Positions 9,009-17,927 of a stretch of 64,000 bases of DNA are shown in pieces (the stretch's first letter is position 1; each line of letters begins with the position of its first letter). The notes under the pieces were generated by a model, which was not told the DNA's origin, did no database searches, and worked only from the letters and a program-made list of their open reading frames with translations. Origin of the DNA: Gp13-AA77 sp035946575 (GTDB taxonomy: Bacteria > Acidobacteriota > Terriglobia > UBA7540); the NCBI GenBank assembly GCA_035946575.1, contig DASYZG010000024.1:139389-203388 (forward strand). Direction: 5' to 3'. A program made the translations under genes and the position numbers.

Positions 9009-12000
9009 TCATTGTGTTACAACAATCGTCAATGTTGTGCTAGCTTTGACCGATCCCGACGTGCCCGTCACCGTCACCGTGTAGCTTCCGGGCGGTGTAG
9101 CCGTGGGCGTGGTGGGCGAGCTCGAACTTCCACCGCATGCCGCCCACACCAGGACCAGCGCCAAGGCTCCTGCCAGCGCCCATCCTGCCTGCGGCCGGCG
9201 CGCGCCAAGGCGATTCGCCAGCAGCTTGATTCCCACCGCAAGCGTAGCCGCAATACCAAGCCACACCCAAGGACGCGGCGGTGCGGGGCTCGGAGGTACC
9301 TGCGGCGGCAGTCCTCCGGCCGTCGTCATCAGCGTCACCGTGGCGCTGGCGGAGTTCGGCGCCGTGACATTGACCGAGCTGGGGAAGACCGTGCATGAGG
9401 TGCCGGCAACGGCATCGGTGCAGGAAAGCGAAACGGCACCTGTGAAAGCGCCCTGGCCCGCGATACTCAGGTTGTAGGTCCCCGACTGTCCGGCCGCGAC
9501 CGTTATCGACGAGTTGGTGGCGCTTACCGCGAATCCATTGCCGGCGCCGGACAGGGCAACGGTCTGCGGGGTGTTGGAAGCGTTGTCCGCAATCGAGAGC
9601 GAAGCGGCTTGATTGCCAACAGACGTTGGCGCGAAGATCACGCTGATCGTGCAACTTGAGTTCATCGCGACCGAAGTGCCGCAGGTATTGGTCTGGGTGA
9701 ACTCGGAGGCTCCAGTTCCCGTAAAGCTGATGCCCGTGATGCTCAGTGCCGAAGTGCCGGAGTTGGTCAGGGTCACTGTCTGGGCCGCGCTCTGACTGCC
9801 AAGCGACTGGCCGCCGAAAGCCAGCTTGGTCGGAGCCAGGGTCGCGCTGGGCCCGCCTCCGGAGCCTGTCAAGGGGACTACCTGCAGGCCGGATCCAGCG
9901 TTGTCTGATACGTTCACCGAAGCAGTGAGAGTCCCCGAAGCGTTGGGAGCAAAAGTCACCGTGATCGTGCAGGTCTTGCCCGCCGCGATTCCGGCGCTGG
10001 CCGAGACGCAGGTGTCGGATTCCGTGTAGCTGCTGTTGCCGCTGATGCTGATCGAACTGACGATGAGTGTCGTGTTACCGGTATTGGTCACCGTCACGGT
10101 CTTCGGCGTGGGCGCGCCGATGCTCACGGTGCCGAAACTAAGGCTGGTCGGGGAAAGCGAAACCGAAGCTTGCGCGGTACCGGCTCCCGACATCGCAACC
10201 GCTTGCGGGCTGCCGGCAGCATTGTCCGCCACGTTCAGGGTTGCGGAACGATTACCCGTTGCGCCCGGCGTGAACACAACCGAAATCGTGCAGTTCTTCC
10301 CCGCCGATACCGTCGATCCACAGGTGCTGGTGGGGACGAATTCGCTGGCGTTGGCGCCACTGACAGTGACGCTCGTAATGTTTGCTGACTCGTTGCCGCT
10401 GTTGCTGACCGTTACGACCTGCGCGCTCGATTTGACGCCCACGGCAGTGCTGGGAAACGTCAGGCTGTTCGGCGTCAACGTCACCAGCGGCGCATTGCTT
10501 CCGGTTCCCGTGAGCGACAGAGTCTGCGGGCTGCCATAAGCGTTATCGGTCAAGGTCAAGGTTCCGGTCTGGGTTCCTGTGGCCGTGGGCGTAAAAGTCA
10601 CGCTCATCGAGCAGGACCCTCCCGCACCCAGACTGGCGCCACAGGTGTTTGTCAGCTGGTAAGAGCCCGATGCCGTAACCGACGTGATGACCAGCGTAGC
10701 CGTTCCGGTATTCTTCAGCGTCACCGTCTGAGCCGCGCTGGTGGTGTTGACCGGTTGTGCGCTGAAGGTGAGCGAGGCGGGCGAGAGATTCGCCGCCGGA
10801 CCCGAGCCGGTTCCGGTAAGCGACACGGTCTGGGGGCTGTTGCTCGCGTTATCCGTGAAAGTCAGAGTCCCGGTCTGCGTTCCAGCGGCGGTTGGCGTAA
10901 ATGTTACGCTGACCGTGCACTGGGCGCCGGCAGCGACGCTGCTGCCGCAGGTGTTGGTCTGGCCAAACTGCGAGCTCACGGTTATCGACGTGATGTTGAG
11001 CGGACCGGTGCCCGTGTTGCTGAGCGTCACGCTCTGCGACGCGCTGGTGGTGCCGATGCTCTGCGCGGCGAAAGTCAGACTGGTGATCGAAAGTCCAGCC
11101 GTCGGTGCCGTGCCTGTGCCGCTGAGCGCCACAGCCTGCGGGCTCGTCGAGGCCCCGTCGTTGACCGTCAAGGTACCGGTTTCGGAGCCGCCCGCGGTCG
11201 GTGCGAAGGTTACGCTGGCCGCGCAGCTTCCTCCTACGGTGATCGTCGCCGGACAAGTATTGCTGACAGCAAAGCCGGGCGTGCCTACGGTGATGGCAGC
11301 GCTGGTGAAGGGCAAGGGAACGCTGCCCGGATTGCTGATTGAGACGGTGACCGGCGTGCTCGTCGTCCCGACCAGGGTGCCGGGGAAAACGATCGACGCC
11401 GGCGATATCGCAATCACCGGCGTGTTCAGGAAGACGTCCACCAGGTTGTAAGTGTAATCGGCGGCGATGACATCGAGAGCGCCGCTGCCGGTGAAATCGC
11501 CGAGGGCAACGGGCTCTGCTATGGTCCCGGTGCTGGCATTGAACTGGGTGGCGTGATCCAGGTGCGTCTGGAAGGTGCCGTCGCCGTTCCCGAGCAGGAC
11601 GGAGACGGAATCCGTTTCTTTCGAGGTGGTCCCGACGGCAAGATCCAGGAAACCGTCGCCGTTCAGATCGCCCGCCGCAACTGACGTCGGAGTGTAGTCC
11701 GTGGTGAACGTGGTCGCTGGGCCAAACGTGCCGGGCGTGCTCGCGCTGTTAAGCAGGACGGAAACGGTGTTGCCCGTGTAATCCGCCGTGGCCAGGTCCG
11801 GCACCCCGTCACCATTGAAGTCACCGATAGTGACGGAGAGGGGGCCGGGATTCGTTACAGAAGTGGTGGCCACCGAATAGGGTACGGCCACACCGAAAGT
11901 GCCGTTCCCATTGCCCTCCAGCACGGAAACGGTATTCCCCGATTGATCTGCTACCGCCAGATCCAGGGTACCGTTCGAATGACCGTACAGGTTTCCGACG

Positions 12001-13646
12001 GCAATCGAGATCGGATACCCCGTGGCGCCATAAACTTGCGGGGTACCGAAAACCCCGCTCCCGCTGTTGAGCAAAATCGAAACATTGTCGTCGCCGGAGT
12101 TGGCAACGGCGAGATCCAGGAGTCCGTCCCCGTTGAAATCGGCAATGGCCACAAAAGACGGAGTATGTCCGACCGTGTAGGGAACGGCCGTCCCGAAAGT
12201 GCCGTCACCATTGTTGAACAGAACGGAGACAGTACCGGTGCTGCTGGTAGGCGCGTTCACCACAACCAGGTCAGTAAAGCCGTCGCCATTGAGATCACCT
12301 GCCGCGACGCTCTCAGGATTGCTGCCGATCGTGTAATTAACCGGCGCCTGGAACGTGCCATCACCGTTCCCGATCAAGACTGACAACTCGCCGTTCGTAA
12401 GGCTCACGCTTGCCGCATCAAGCTTCCCATCGCCGTTGAAATCTCCGGTGGCCACTGCCACGGGACCCGCTTGCACCGAGGTACTCAGAGTGCTGCTTGA
12501 GAAGCTGCCGTCGCCGTTTCCGAGCATGATCGTGACATTGTTATCGGCGGCATTCACGATGCCCAGATCGAGCCGGCCGTCGCCATTAAAGTCGGAGGTT
12601 ATGATGGCGTCCGGCAAGGTGCCGGAGATACCCGTGGCGTACATCGACGGCAGAGGCGGCGCCGGAGCATTGAATGTGCCGCTGCCCGTTCCCAGCAATA
12701 CGGCAACAAAGTTCCCGGCCGTACTGGTGTAGGCGATATCCTCGTTGCCGTCACCGTTGAAGTCCCCGCTAACGAGCTTCTGCGGGTCTTTGACGGTGGA
12801 AAAGTGCTCCTGGCTCGCGTAAGTGCCCTTGCCGTTCCCCAGCATGACCACCACATCGTCTGCGCCACCGTCCGCCACCGCCAGGTCTGGATTGCCGTCG
12901 TTGTTGAAATCATCGATGATCGCCTGCGTCGGGTTGGCCCCGCAGGAGTAGTCGGCGTTTGCCTGGAAGGTCCCGTCTCCGTTCCCAAGCAGAATGGAGA
13001 CCTTGTTGCTTCCGTAATCGGCGGTCACCACGTCGAGCTTTCCGTCCTTGTTGACGTCGCCGACAGCCACGCTGTCTGGACTCGTGCCGGTCGTAAAGGT
13101 GGTCCCGGTCGCAAAGGTACCGTCGCCATTTCCGAGGAATACTGAAACCGTGTCGTCGTTAAAATTCGCCACAACCAGGTCGATCTTCTGATCGCCGTTA
13201 AAGTCACCAGACGCGATCCACTTGGGATTATTGCCGGTGGCAAGGGTACCGGACACCGTGAACGTGCCGTCGCCCACGCCAAGCAGCAGTGAGACGGAAT
13301 TGCCGCTCGAGGAAACCACCGCAAGATCGATCTTGCCGTCGCCGTTGAAGTCGGCGGCCACGACCGAATCAGGGTTGTTTCCGACGCTGTAATCCACTTT
13401 GGGCGCGAAGGTGCCGTTGCTGTTGCCGAGAAGGATCGAGACCGTGGCGGAGCCGTGGTTCACAACCGCCAGGTCAGGCTGGCCGTCGCCGTTAAAATCT
13501 CCAGAAGTCAAGGCTTCGGGTGAGGTTCCGGTCGTGAAACCTGCCTCATTGAAAAGATAGTTCTGGGCTGAGGCCCGGGTTGCAGCCAAGGCGAGAAACG
13601 CGAACCCTGCCGTTACGAGTGCACAAAGATACCGATTGCCTTTCAC
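9009..13646 (-). CDS. Giant secreted FG-GAP / choice-of-anchor-D repeat protein
   Basis: A 1545-residue surface protein. A signal peptide (ending A-S-A-Q near residue 28) is followed by 14 FG-GAP/VCBS-type repeats, most with the calcium-binding motif D-F-N-G-D-G-x-x-D-L (about residues 30-730). Six Hydin-like choice-of-anchor-D Ig domains follow (about 730-1360, each with S-L-T-F near its start and A-P-T-x-x-G-x-x-x-G/A-x-L-x-I/V), then one more Ig-like domain. The end is unusual: a Pro-rich linker, two hydrophobic helices, a lipobox-like W-A-A-C-G-G-S-S-S-S and a short beta-rich tail. GTG 13646 is used because GGAGGA stands nine bases before it. FG-GAP repeats form beta-propellers and often bind ligands or polysaccharide; the actual role is unknown. 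Confidence 0.88.
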   Translation of the reverse strand: MKGNRYLCALVTAGFAFLALAATRASAQNYLFNEAGFTTGTSPEALTSGDFNGDGQPDLAVVNHGSATVSILLGNSNGTFAPKVDYSVGNNPDSVVAADFNGDGKIDLAVVSSSGNSVSLLLGVGDGTFTVSGTLATGNNPKWIASGDFNGDQKIDLVVANFNDDTVSVFLGNGDGTFATGTTFTTGTSPDSVAVGDVNKDGKLDVVTADYGSNKVSILLGNGDGTFQANADYSCGANPTQAIIDDFNNDGNPDLAVADGGADDVVVMLGNGKGTYASQEHFSTVKDPQKLVSGDFNGDGNEDIAYTSTAGNFVAVLLGTGSGTFNAPAPPLPSMYATGISGTLPDAIITSDFNGDGRLDLGIVNAADNNVTIMLGNGDGSFSSSTLSTSVQAGPVAVATGDFNGDGKLDAASVSLTNGELSVLIGNGDGTFQAPVNYTIGSNPESVAAGDLNGDGFTDLVVVNAPTSSTGTVSVLFNNGDGTFGTAVPYTVGHTPSFVAIADFNGDGLLDLAVANSGDDNVSILLNSGSGVFGTPQVYGATGYPISIAVGNLYGHSNGTLDLAVADQSGNTVSVLEGNGNGTFGVAVPYSVATTSVTNPGPLSVTIGDFNGDGVPDLATADYTGNTVSVLLNSASTPGTFGPATTFTTDYTPTSVAAGDLNGDGFLDLAVGTTSKETDSVSVLLGNGDGTFQTHLDHATQFNASTGTIAEPVALGDFTGSGALDVIAADYTYNLVDVFLNTPVIAISPASIVFPGTLVGTTSTPVTVSISNPGSVPLPFTSAAITVGTPGFAVSNTCPATITVGGSCAASVTFAPTAGGSETGTLTVNDGASTSPQAVALSGTGTAPTAGLSITSLTFAAQSIGTTSASQSVTLSNTGTGPLNITSITVSSQFGQTNTCGSSVAAGAQCTVSVTFTPTAAGTQTGTLTFTDNASNSPQTVSLTGTGSGPAANLSPASLTFSAQPVNTTSAAQTVTLKNTGTATLVITSVTASGSYQLTNTCGASLGAGGSCSMSVTFTPTATGTQTGTLTLTDNAYGSPQTLSLTGTGSNAPLVTLTPNSLTFPSTAVGVKSSAQVVTVSNSGNESANITSVTVSGANASEFVPTSTCGSTVSAGKNCTISVVFTPGATGNRSATLNVADNAAGSPQAVAMSGAGTAQASVSLSPTSLSFGTVSIGAPTPKTVTVTNTGNTTLIVSSISISGNSSYTESDTCVSASAGIAAGKTCTITVTFAPNASGTLTASVNVSDNAGSGLQVVPLTGSGGGPSATLAPTKLAFGGQSLGSQSAAQTVTLTNSGTSALSITGISFTGTGASEFTQTNTCGTSVAMNSSCTISVIFAPTSVGNQAASLSIADNASNTPQTVALSGAGNGFAVSATNSSITVAAGQSGTYNLSIAGQGAFTGAVSLSCTDAVAGTSCTVFPSSVNVTAPNSASATVTLMTTAGGLPPQVPPSPAPPRPWVWLGIAATLAVGIKLLANRLGARRPQAGWALAGALALVLVWAACGGSSSSPTTPTATPPGSYTVTVTGTSGSVKASTTLTIVVTQ

Positions 13647-14004
13647 CAGAATTATTCCTCCAAAATTGCGAACCTTGCCCGCAAGCCACACTACGAGGCC
13701 GGCGGCCTGAGGATCGTCCGGGCCTAATCCATCCAGACTGCACTTTCACTGGTCGGGCCCCCTGATATGAAAGCCTGAATTCTATCGGTTAGGTGACGAT
13801 TAAGTCAAGCCACCGAGCCCTCAAACGGCCGTTCAGGCGCGGGCAACGGAGGTAATACCACAGGCTGAAACCAATCGCTTTCAGACGGCACCGCCGGCGC
13901 GGGTGAATGGGCTTCGATTAGCCCATTTCCCCGGCGCGGCCCTGCTTGCCTTTCGGCGCTGTGTCTGCTAGATTTGCCTTGATTTTAGAGGAGAAGCGCA
14001 CGGT
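13647..14004. other. Intergenic region between divergent genes
   Basis: This 358-bp stretch separates the giant repeat-protein gene from the Trm112-like gene and must hold promoters for both. I see no clear sigma-70 boxes. Its one structured element is the hairpin at 13906-13927. Confidence 0.6.
13906..13927. repeat. Inverted repeat upstream of the Trm112-like gene
   Basis: AATGGGCT and AGCCCATT form an eight-base perfect inverted repeat with a six-base loop, about 80 bp before the start codon. The flanks both carry CCGGCGCGG as a direct repeat. It could be an operator or a small terminator. Confidence 0.45.
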
Positions 14005-14178
14005 ATGCCGATTTCACAGGTTCTGCTCGACATTCTTGTCTGCCCGGTCTGCAAGGTCCCGGTAAAACCGACGGCTGACCAGCAGGGGCTAAAGTGTCCT
14101 CAATGCCGCCGCGTTTACCCAATAAAGGACGATATCCCTGTCATGCTGGTCGACGAAGCCAGCATCGATCCCCAATAA
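14005..14178 (+). CDS. Trm112-like zinc-ribbon protein (UPF0434/YcaR type)
   Basis: A 57-residue protein with two zinc knuckles, C-P-V-C at residues 13-16 and C-P-Q-C at 31-34, followed by Y-P-I-K-D-D-I-P-V-M-L. This is the full-length pattern of the bacterial Trm112-like/YcaR family, short zinc-binding proteins related to the activator subunit of tRNA and protein methyltransferases. The bacterial members' exact role is uncertain. GAGGAG lies 10-11 bases before the ATG. The stop codon is only three bases from the end of the convergent GT9 gene. YcaR homologues often sit near LPS genes, which fits the neighbours. Confidence 0.85.
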   Translation: MPISQVLLDILVCPVCKVPVKPTADQQGLKCPQCRRVYPIKDDIPVMLVDEASIDPQ

Positions 14179-14181
14179 CGC

Positions 14182-15306
14182 CTAAGCCAGCAGCTCGCGG
14201 ACGAGCGCTTCAACCCTCTCAGCTCCGATCCCTTTCATGCAGATGTTATCCTGACAGGTTTTCATCAAAGGCGTGCCGTAGCAGGGCGCGCACGGCACAG
14301 GTTCGCGGACGATCCGCAGCGCGCCGGGATTCGACGGAATGGGCCGCGTCTGCTCCAGGATCGCCGGACCCCAAAGCACGACAAGTGGTGTGCCCAAGGC
14401 GGCGGCCATATGCGCGGGACCGGAGTCGACGCTCACGTAGACGTCGAGCCTGCGAATCAGGGCCGCGAGTTCCAGCAGCGACAGTTCTCCGGCGAGGTTC
14501 AGGCAAGCGACGCCTGACTGGCGCGCGATGAACTCCGTCAGCGGGCGGTCGACCGCGGCGCCGGTCAGCACCACGTGGGCTTTCCGGTCGGCAACCAGCC
14601 CTCGGGCGATGCGCGCAAAGCGGTCCGGCGGCCAGCTCTTCAGACGTGTTTGCTCGAGCGAATGCTTCCGGCCGCCCCAGCCCGGATGAATACCGACGAT
14701 CGGCGCGTCCCGAGCGATTCCTGCAAGCCGCAGGCGCTCGCGGATTCGATCATCGAACTCCTCCGGATAATGCATCTCCATGTGCAGCCCATACGGCCTC
14801 ACGCCCAGCAACTCTGCTGCGTGCAGGTTGTTCTCAACGCCATGTTTCCTCGGATCGAAGATCGCCAGCTCCGCGCCCTTCACGCCGGGGAGGCCGCCGT
14901 AGGAGACGATTCGCGCTGCGCCGGACCGTCGCGCGAGTTCGGTAAGACTGGGATGGCTCTCGAGCATCACGAGGGCGTGGAGGCGAAGCTCGTTCAGACG
15001 CCGGACGATTCGCGACTTCTCGGGGCTGAGCCAGGCCGGAAGATGCCGCGCCGCCAGAGGAATGACTTCGTCGATGTGGGGGCTGTAGCGCACCACGTCG
15101 CAGGCGCCGCGCGCGCACAGAAAAGCGAGATAGGCGTTGGGATACGTGCCGCGAATGGCGCGGACCAGCGGAGTGGCCATCAACGTGTCGCCGATGGCGC
15201 CGGCGCGCACCACGGCGATGCGCGGCGAGCGCGATTCGACCCCGCCAGTTTGTCCGCCCAAAGCGCTCACGCTGTTCGATTCTCGACTTGCAGGATGCTG
15301 AACCAC
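14182..15306 (-). CDS. GT9 heptosyltransferase (ADP-heptose:LPS type)
   Basis: A GT-B glycosyltransferase of family 9, which adds L-glycero-D-manno-heptose from ADP-heptose to the LPS inner core at the cytoplasmic face. The N-domain starts R-I-A-V-V-R-A-G-A-I-G-D-T-L-M-A-T-P, the family's G-D-x-L-x-x-T/S-P signature. The C-domain has V-G-I-H-P-G-W-G-G and V-S-V-D-S-G-P-A-H-M-A-A-A-L-G-T-P-L-V-V-L-W-G, the donor-binding motifs. A third cysteine-containing tail (C-A-P-C) is common in the family. GTG 15306 gives 374 residues; a second GTG at 15270 is also possible. It is divergent from a heptose kinase gene, so both halves of the heptose route are side by side. Confidence 0.88.
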   Translation of the reverse strand: MVQHPASRESNSVSALGGQTGGVESRSPRIAVVRAGAIGDTLMATPLVRAIRGTYPNAYLAFLCARGACDVVRYSPHIDEVIPLAARHLPAWLSPEKSRIVRRLNELRLHALVMLESHPSLTELARRSGAARIVSYGGLPGVKGAELAIFDPRKHGVENNLHAAELLGVRPYGLHMEMHYPEEFDDRIRERLRLAGIARDAPIVGIHPGWGGRKHSLEQTRLKSWPPDRFARIARGLVADRKAHVVLTGAAVDRPLTEFIARQSGVACLNLAGELSLLELAALIRRLDVYVSVDSGPAHMAAALGTPLVVLWGPAILEQTRPIPSNPGALRIVREPVPCAPCYGTPLMKTCQDNICMKGIGAERVEALVRELLA

Positions 15307-15367
15307 TGCTCTCTACGGTAGGATGGCTGAGAAGGCGTGTCAACGCCGCCCAGGCTACGGAGACAGA

Positions 15368-16366
15368 ATGAAAAAACCAACCTCACCGCTCCACGATCTC
15401 GCCCGGCGATTCCGTGGTCTCAGGATCGGCGTCTTCGGCGACCTGATGCTCGACGAGTTGGTGCGTGGGGAAGCCACGCGCATCTCGCCCGAAGCGCCGG
15501 TGCCGGTGGTGCTGATGCGCGACCCTGGACGTCGCGAGATATTTCCGGGCGGCGCTGGAAACGTGGCGGCCAACGTGGCCACACTCGGAGGCAAGCCCAC
15601 GGTCTTTGGCGCCGTAGGCGATGACGAGGCCGGCCGCAGGCTGAAGGTATTGCTCACCGACCGTAGCATTGACGCTACCGGACTGGTCGCCGAGCCAGGG
15701 CGCATCACGCCCCACAAGACGCGCATCGTGGCGCACCAGCACCAGCTCCTCCGGCTCGATGTCGAACAGCCGCGGCCGGTATCGCCGCGGTCTGCGCGCT
15801 TGCTCGCCCGCCGCCTCGCCCGCCGCGCTGGAGAACTCGACGCCCTGATCATCTCCGACTATCTCAAGGGCTCGGTGACAACAGACCTCGCGAGCCAGGT
15901 GTCGGCGGCGGCGAGGCGACGCGGCATTCCCGTCCTGGTCGATCCCAAACCGGAGCATCCCGAAGTCTGCGAGGGCGCCGCTGTGGCCACGCCCAACCTG
16001 CACGAGGCGGAGCTGATGGCTCGCGCGCCGCTCCGCGACGCCGGCGCGCGCCAGTTAGCTGCGCCTTCGCTGCGCGCCACGCTCGGCTGCTCGGCGCTGC
16101 TGATTACGCGCGGCGGCGACGGCATGACGCTGGTCGAGCCCGACGGCGCCGTGCGCGAGATCCCGAGCCTCCCGCGCCCCGTCTACGACGTGACCGGCGC
16201 GGGCGACACCGTAATCGCCGTCATGGCGCTCGCCCTCGCAGCGGGCGCTTCTCTGGCCGACGCCGCCAGCCTGGCGAACGTCGCCGGCGGATGCGTGGTG
16301 CTCAAGTTCGGCACCGCGGCCATCGCCATCGACGAGTTGCTCGCTGCGCTGCCTGACGAAATTTAG
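15368..16366 (+). CDS. hldA: D-glycero-beta-D-manno-heptose-7-phosphate kinase (RfaE/HldE kinase domain)
   Basis: A 332-residue PfkB-family sugar kinase of the RfaE domain I type. The N-terminal part has F-G-D-L-M-L-D-E, G-E-A-T-R-I-S-P-E-A-P-V-P-V and P-G-G-A-G-N-V-A-A-N-V-A-T-L-G-G, which are specific to HldE/HldA. The ATP and catalytic motif is D-V-T-G-A-G-D-T, with the catalytic aspartate last in G-A-G-D. It phosphorylates heptose-7-phosphate at C1 for ADP-heptose synthesis. The adenylyltransferase domain of bifunctional HldE is absent, so a separate HldC-type protein is needed elsewhere. ATG 15368 has GGAG six bases upstream. Confidence 0.88.
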   Translation: MKKPTSPLHDLARRFRGLRIGVFGDLMLDELVRGEATRISPEAPVPVVLMRDPGRREIFPGGAGNVAANVATLGGKPTVFGAVGDDEAGRRLKVLLTDRSIDATGLVAEPGRITPHKTRIVAHQHQLLRLDVEQPRPVSPRSARLLARRLARRAGELDALIISDYLKGSVTTDLASQVSAAARRRGIPVLVDPKPEHPEVCEGAAVATPNLHEAELMARAPLRDAGARQLAAPSLRATLGCSALLITRGGDGMTLVEPDGAVREIPSLPRPVYDVTGAGDTVIAVMALALAAGASLADAASLANVAGGCVVLKFGTAAIAIDELLAALPDEI

Positions 16367-16402
16367 CGGGCTGCCCCAGCCATTTCGTCACAGCCACCCC
16401 CG

Positions 16403-16451
16403 CCCCTCCTTGATGAAGGAGGGGAGCACCCCCCTCCTCGTTGAGGAGGGG
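16403..16451. repeat. Two adjacent near-identical hairpins
   Basis: Hairpin one (16403-16424) pairs CCCCTCCTT with AAGGAGGGG across a four-base loop. Hairpin two (16431-16451) pairs CCCCTCCTC with GAGGAGGGG across a three-base loop. Both stems are perfect and they differ by one base pair. They lie 36 bp after the hldA stop. They could act as a tandem terminator or RNA stabiliser, though no T-tract follows either one. Confidence 0.65.
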
Positions 16452-16465
16452 ACTAGGGGGTCTGG

Positions 16466-16514
16466 TCGCGACAACACGCCTGATGCCGGCACTCGCGACA
16501 ACACGCCTGATGCC
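16466..16514. repeat. Two tandem copies of a 22-bp unit
   Basis: A 22-bp unit beginning TCGCGACAACACGCCTGATG occurs at 16466-16487 and again, identical, at 16493-16514, a 27-bp period. It directly follows the twin hairpins and seems part of the same repeat cluster. Confidence 0.7.
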
Positions 16515-17041
16515 CGCGCCAACGAATTGAACGGGGCAGCCCACGAGTGTGGTGCGCCGAAGGCGGCGCATCAGGATATAGCCTCTTAATGTAGCCTATG
16601 TTGGCGCCGCTTTCCGCCCAGTTTGAACAGGTTCTTCGGGGCGGATTTGACGCCATTTTAGGGGACTTATTTGGGTTCGCTTTTGGCTTGTCGAGAAGCG
16701 CCCTTGTTTATTCTAAAGGACTTGTTGGCTTCGCTCTGCGAAATTTTAGGATCTTTTTTTCATGATTTCTCGAGCATTGTTCGATGGCCGTCCGGGCTTG
16801 AGACGCCAGGACGCGGCTCCCGTCCGACCGGCGTGTCTCCGGGTTGGTGAGGCGCGAAACCACGAGAAGAACCTCAGTCCTGCCTGCAGTTTCCTTATGG
16901 ACCGTTCAGCAACAGAAGTCAATGGGACCAAAGCCCAATAAGCCCAAGTGGCAGGCGACGAGGAACAAGGCCTGACGTACCGACTATCGCAGAAAGGCGC
17001 GAAATATTTGACCCTCGTCCGTGGTTCCGTCATTGAGGCGA

Positions 17042-17070
17042 TGAGCCATTGAGTCGAGCTCAATGGCTCA
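17042..17070. terminator. Perfect hairpin downstream of the OmpA-type gene
   Basis: TGAGCCATTGAG and CTCAATGGCTCA form a 12-base perfect stem with a five-base loop, 84 bp beyond the end of the minus-strand OmpA-type gene. No T-run follows on either strand. It may end that transcript or be a structural repeat. Confidence 0.4.
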
Positions 17071-17153
17071 ATCACCCGATCGACTTGTCAGAAGGCGCAC
17101 TTCAGCGACGAAGCAGGCCCATGGGAAGAAGCGAGCGACTCCTTGTTGAGCCC

Positions 17154-17927
17154 TTACTGATGAGTCCCATCAGCGGGCGGCGTGGGCTGGGCGACCGAGG
17201 CGGACGGGCTTCCCGCGGGTTGGGTTTGCGGTGCCAGGACCGTTACCTCAACGCGACGATTCTCTTTACGCCCCGCCCGCGTGTGATTGCTGTCCTTCGG
17301 CATGTCGATGCCGTAACCGAGTTCATGAATTCTTTCCAGAGGGATCTTGTCGTTCTCGGTCAGGTAGCGCACCACCGCGTCTGCCCGTTGGCGGCTTAAC
17401 TGCAGATTGTAATTCGCCGCGCCCGTCTTATCGGTATAGCCAGTCACGTCGACGGTGTAATACTTGAGACCGGACACCGTCTGCTGGAGGCCGTCGAGTT
17501 GGGTTTTCGCGTCAGAACTCAGCGTGCTCCGGTTGAACCCAAAAAGCACGGTTGCCGTTTTCACGGGCTGAGGGTTGTCCAGGCTCGCTACCGTCTGCTG
17601 CACGCTGGTCGCCTGGTCGACGCCCTTCTGTGCCAGGGTATTGGCGCCTTGCGCGTCCTGATCGGCCTTGGACGCCTGTTGACCAGCATCCTCACCGGTC
17701 TTCTGTGCCTGGGCGATTCCGCTCTCCGCCCTCGCATCCACAGACTTGATCTCCTGGGCATTCTCCGAGGTCTTCTGGTCCACAGTGTTGTTGAGGTTCG
17801 TCAGCTTCGTGTTCAATTGATCGACATCCTGACGTACCATTTTTTTGGTAGCACACCCGATGGTAGACATCGCCACGAGTGCGCCTAACGCCACAACTCC
17901 GAACCGCCGCGCGAAGTACGAATCCAT
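17154..17927 (-). CDS. OmpA-family peptidoglycan-associated lipoprotein with coiled coil
   Basis: A 257-residue envelope protein. The signal peptide ends in a lipobox-like S-T-I-G-C (Cys about residue 25), so outer-membrane lipidation is likely although threonine at -3 is unusual. Residues about 30-110 are rich in Ala, Gln, Asp, Asn and Thr and look like an alpha-helical coiled coil of Lpp type. Residues about 115-230 are an OmpA-C domain with V-T-G-Y-T-D-x-T-G and L-S-x-x-R-A-D-A-V, the motifs that hold meso-diaminopimelate of peptidoglycan. A Pro/Ser/Gln tail follows. ATG 17927 has AAGGAG seven bases upstream. It probably ties the outer membrane to the wall. Confidence 0.88.
   Translation of the reverse strand: MDSYFARRFGVVALGALVAMSTIGCATKKMVRQDVDQLNTKLTNLNNTVDQKTSENAQEIKSVDARAESGIAQAQKTGEDAGQQASKADQDAQGANTLAQKGVDQATSVQQTVASLDNPQPVKTATVLFGFNRSTLSSDAKTQLDGLQQTVSGLKYYTVDVTGYTDKTGAANYNLQLSRQRADAVVRYLTENDKIPLERIHELGYGIDMPKDSNHTRAGRKENRRVEVTVLAPQTQPAGSPSASVAQPTPPADGTHQ

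Larger units (their letters stand above)
16367..17153. other. 787-bp repeat-bearing spacer without a recognised gene
   Basis: This stretch follows hldA and precedes the end of the OmpA-type gene. It contains two neighbouring hairpins, a 22-bp direct repeat and a third hairpin, given separately. From about 16640 to 16770 it becomes AT-richer, with runs such as TTTTTTT. Open frames here are short and match nothing known to me. Confidence 0.6.
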
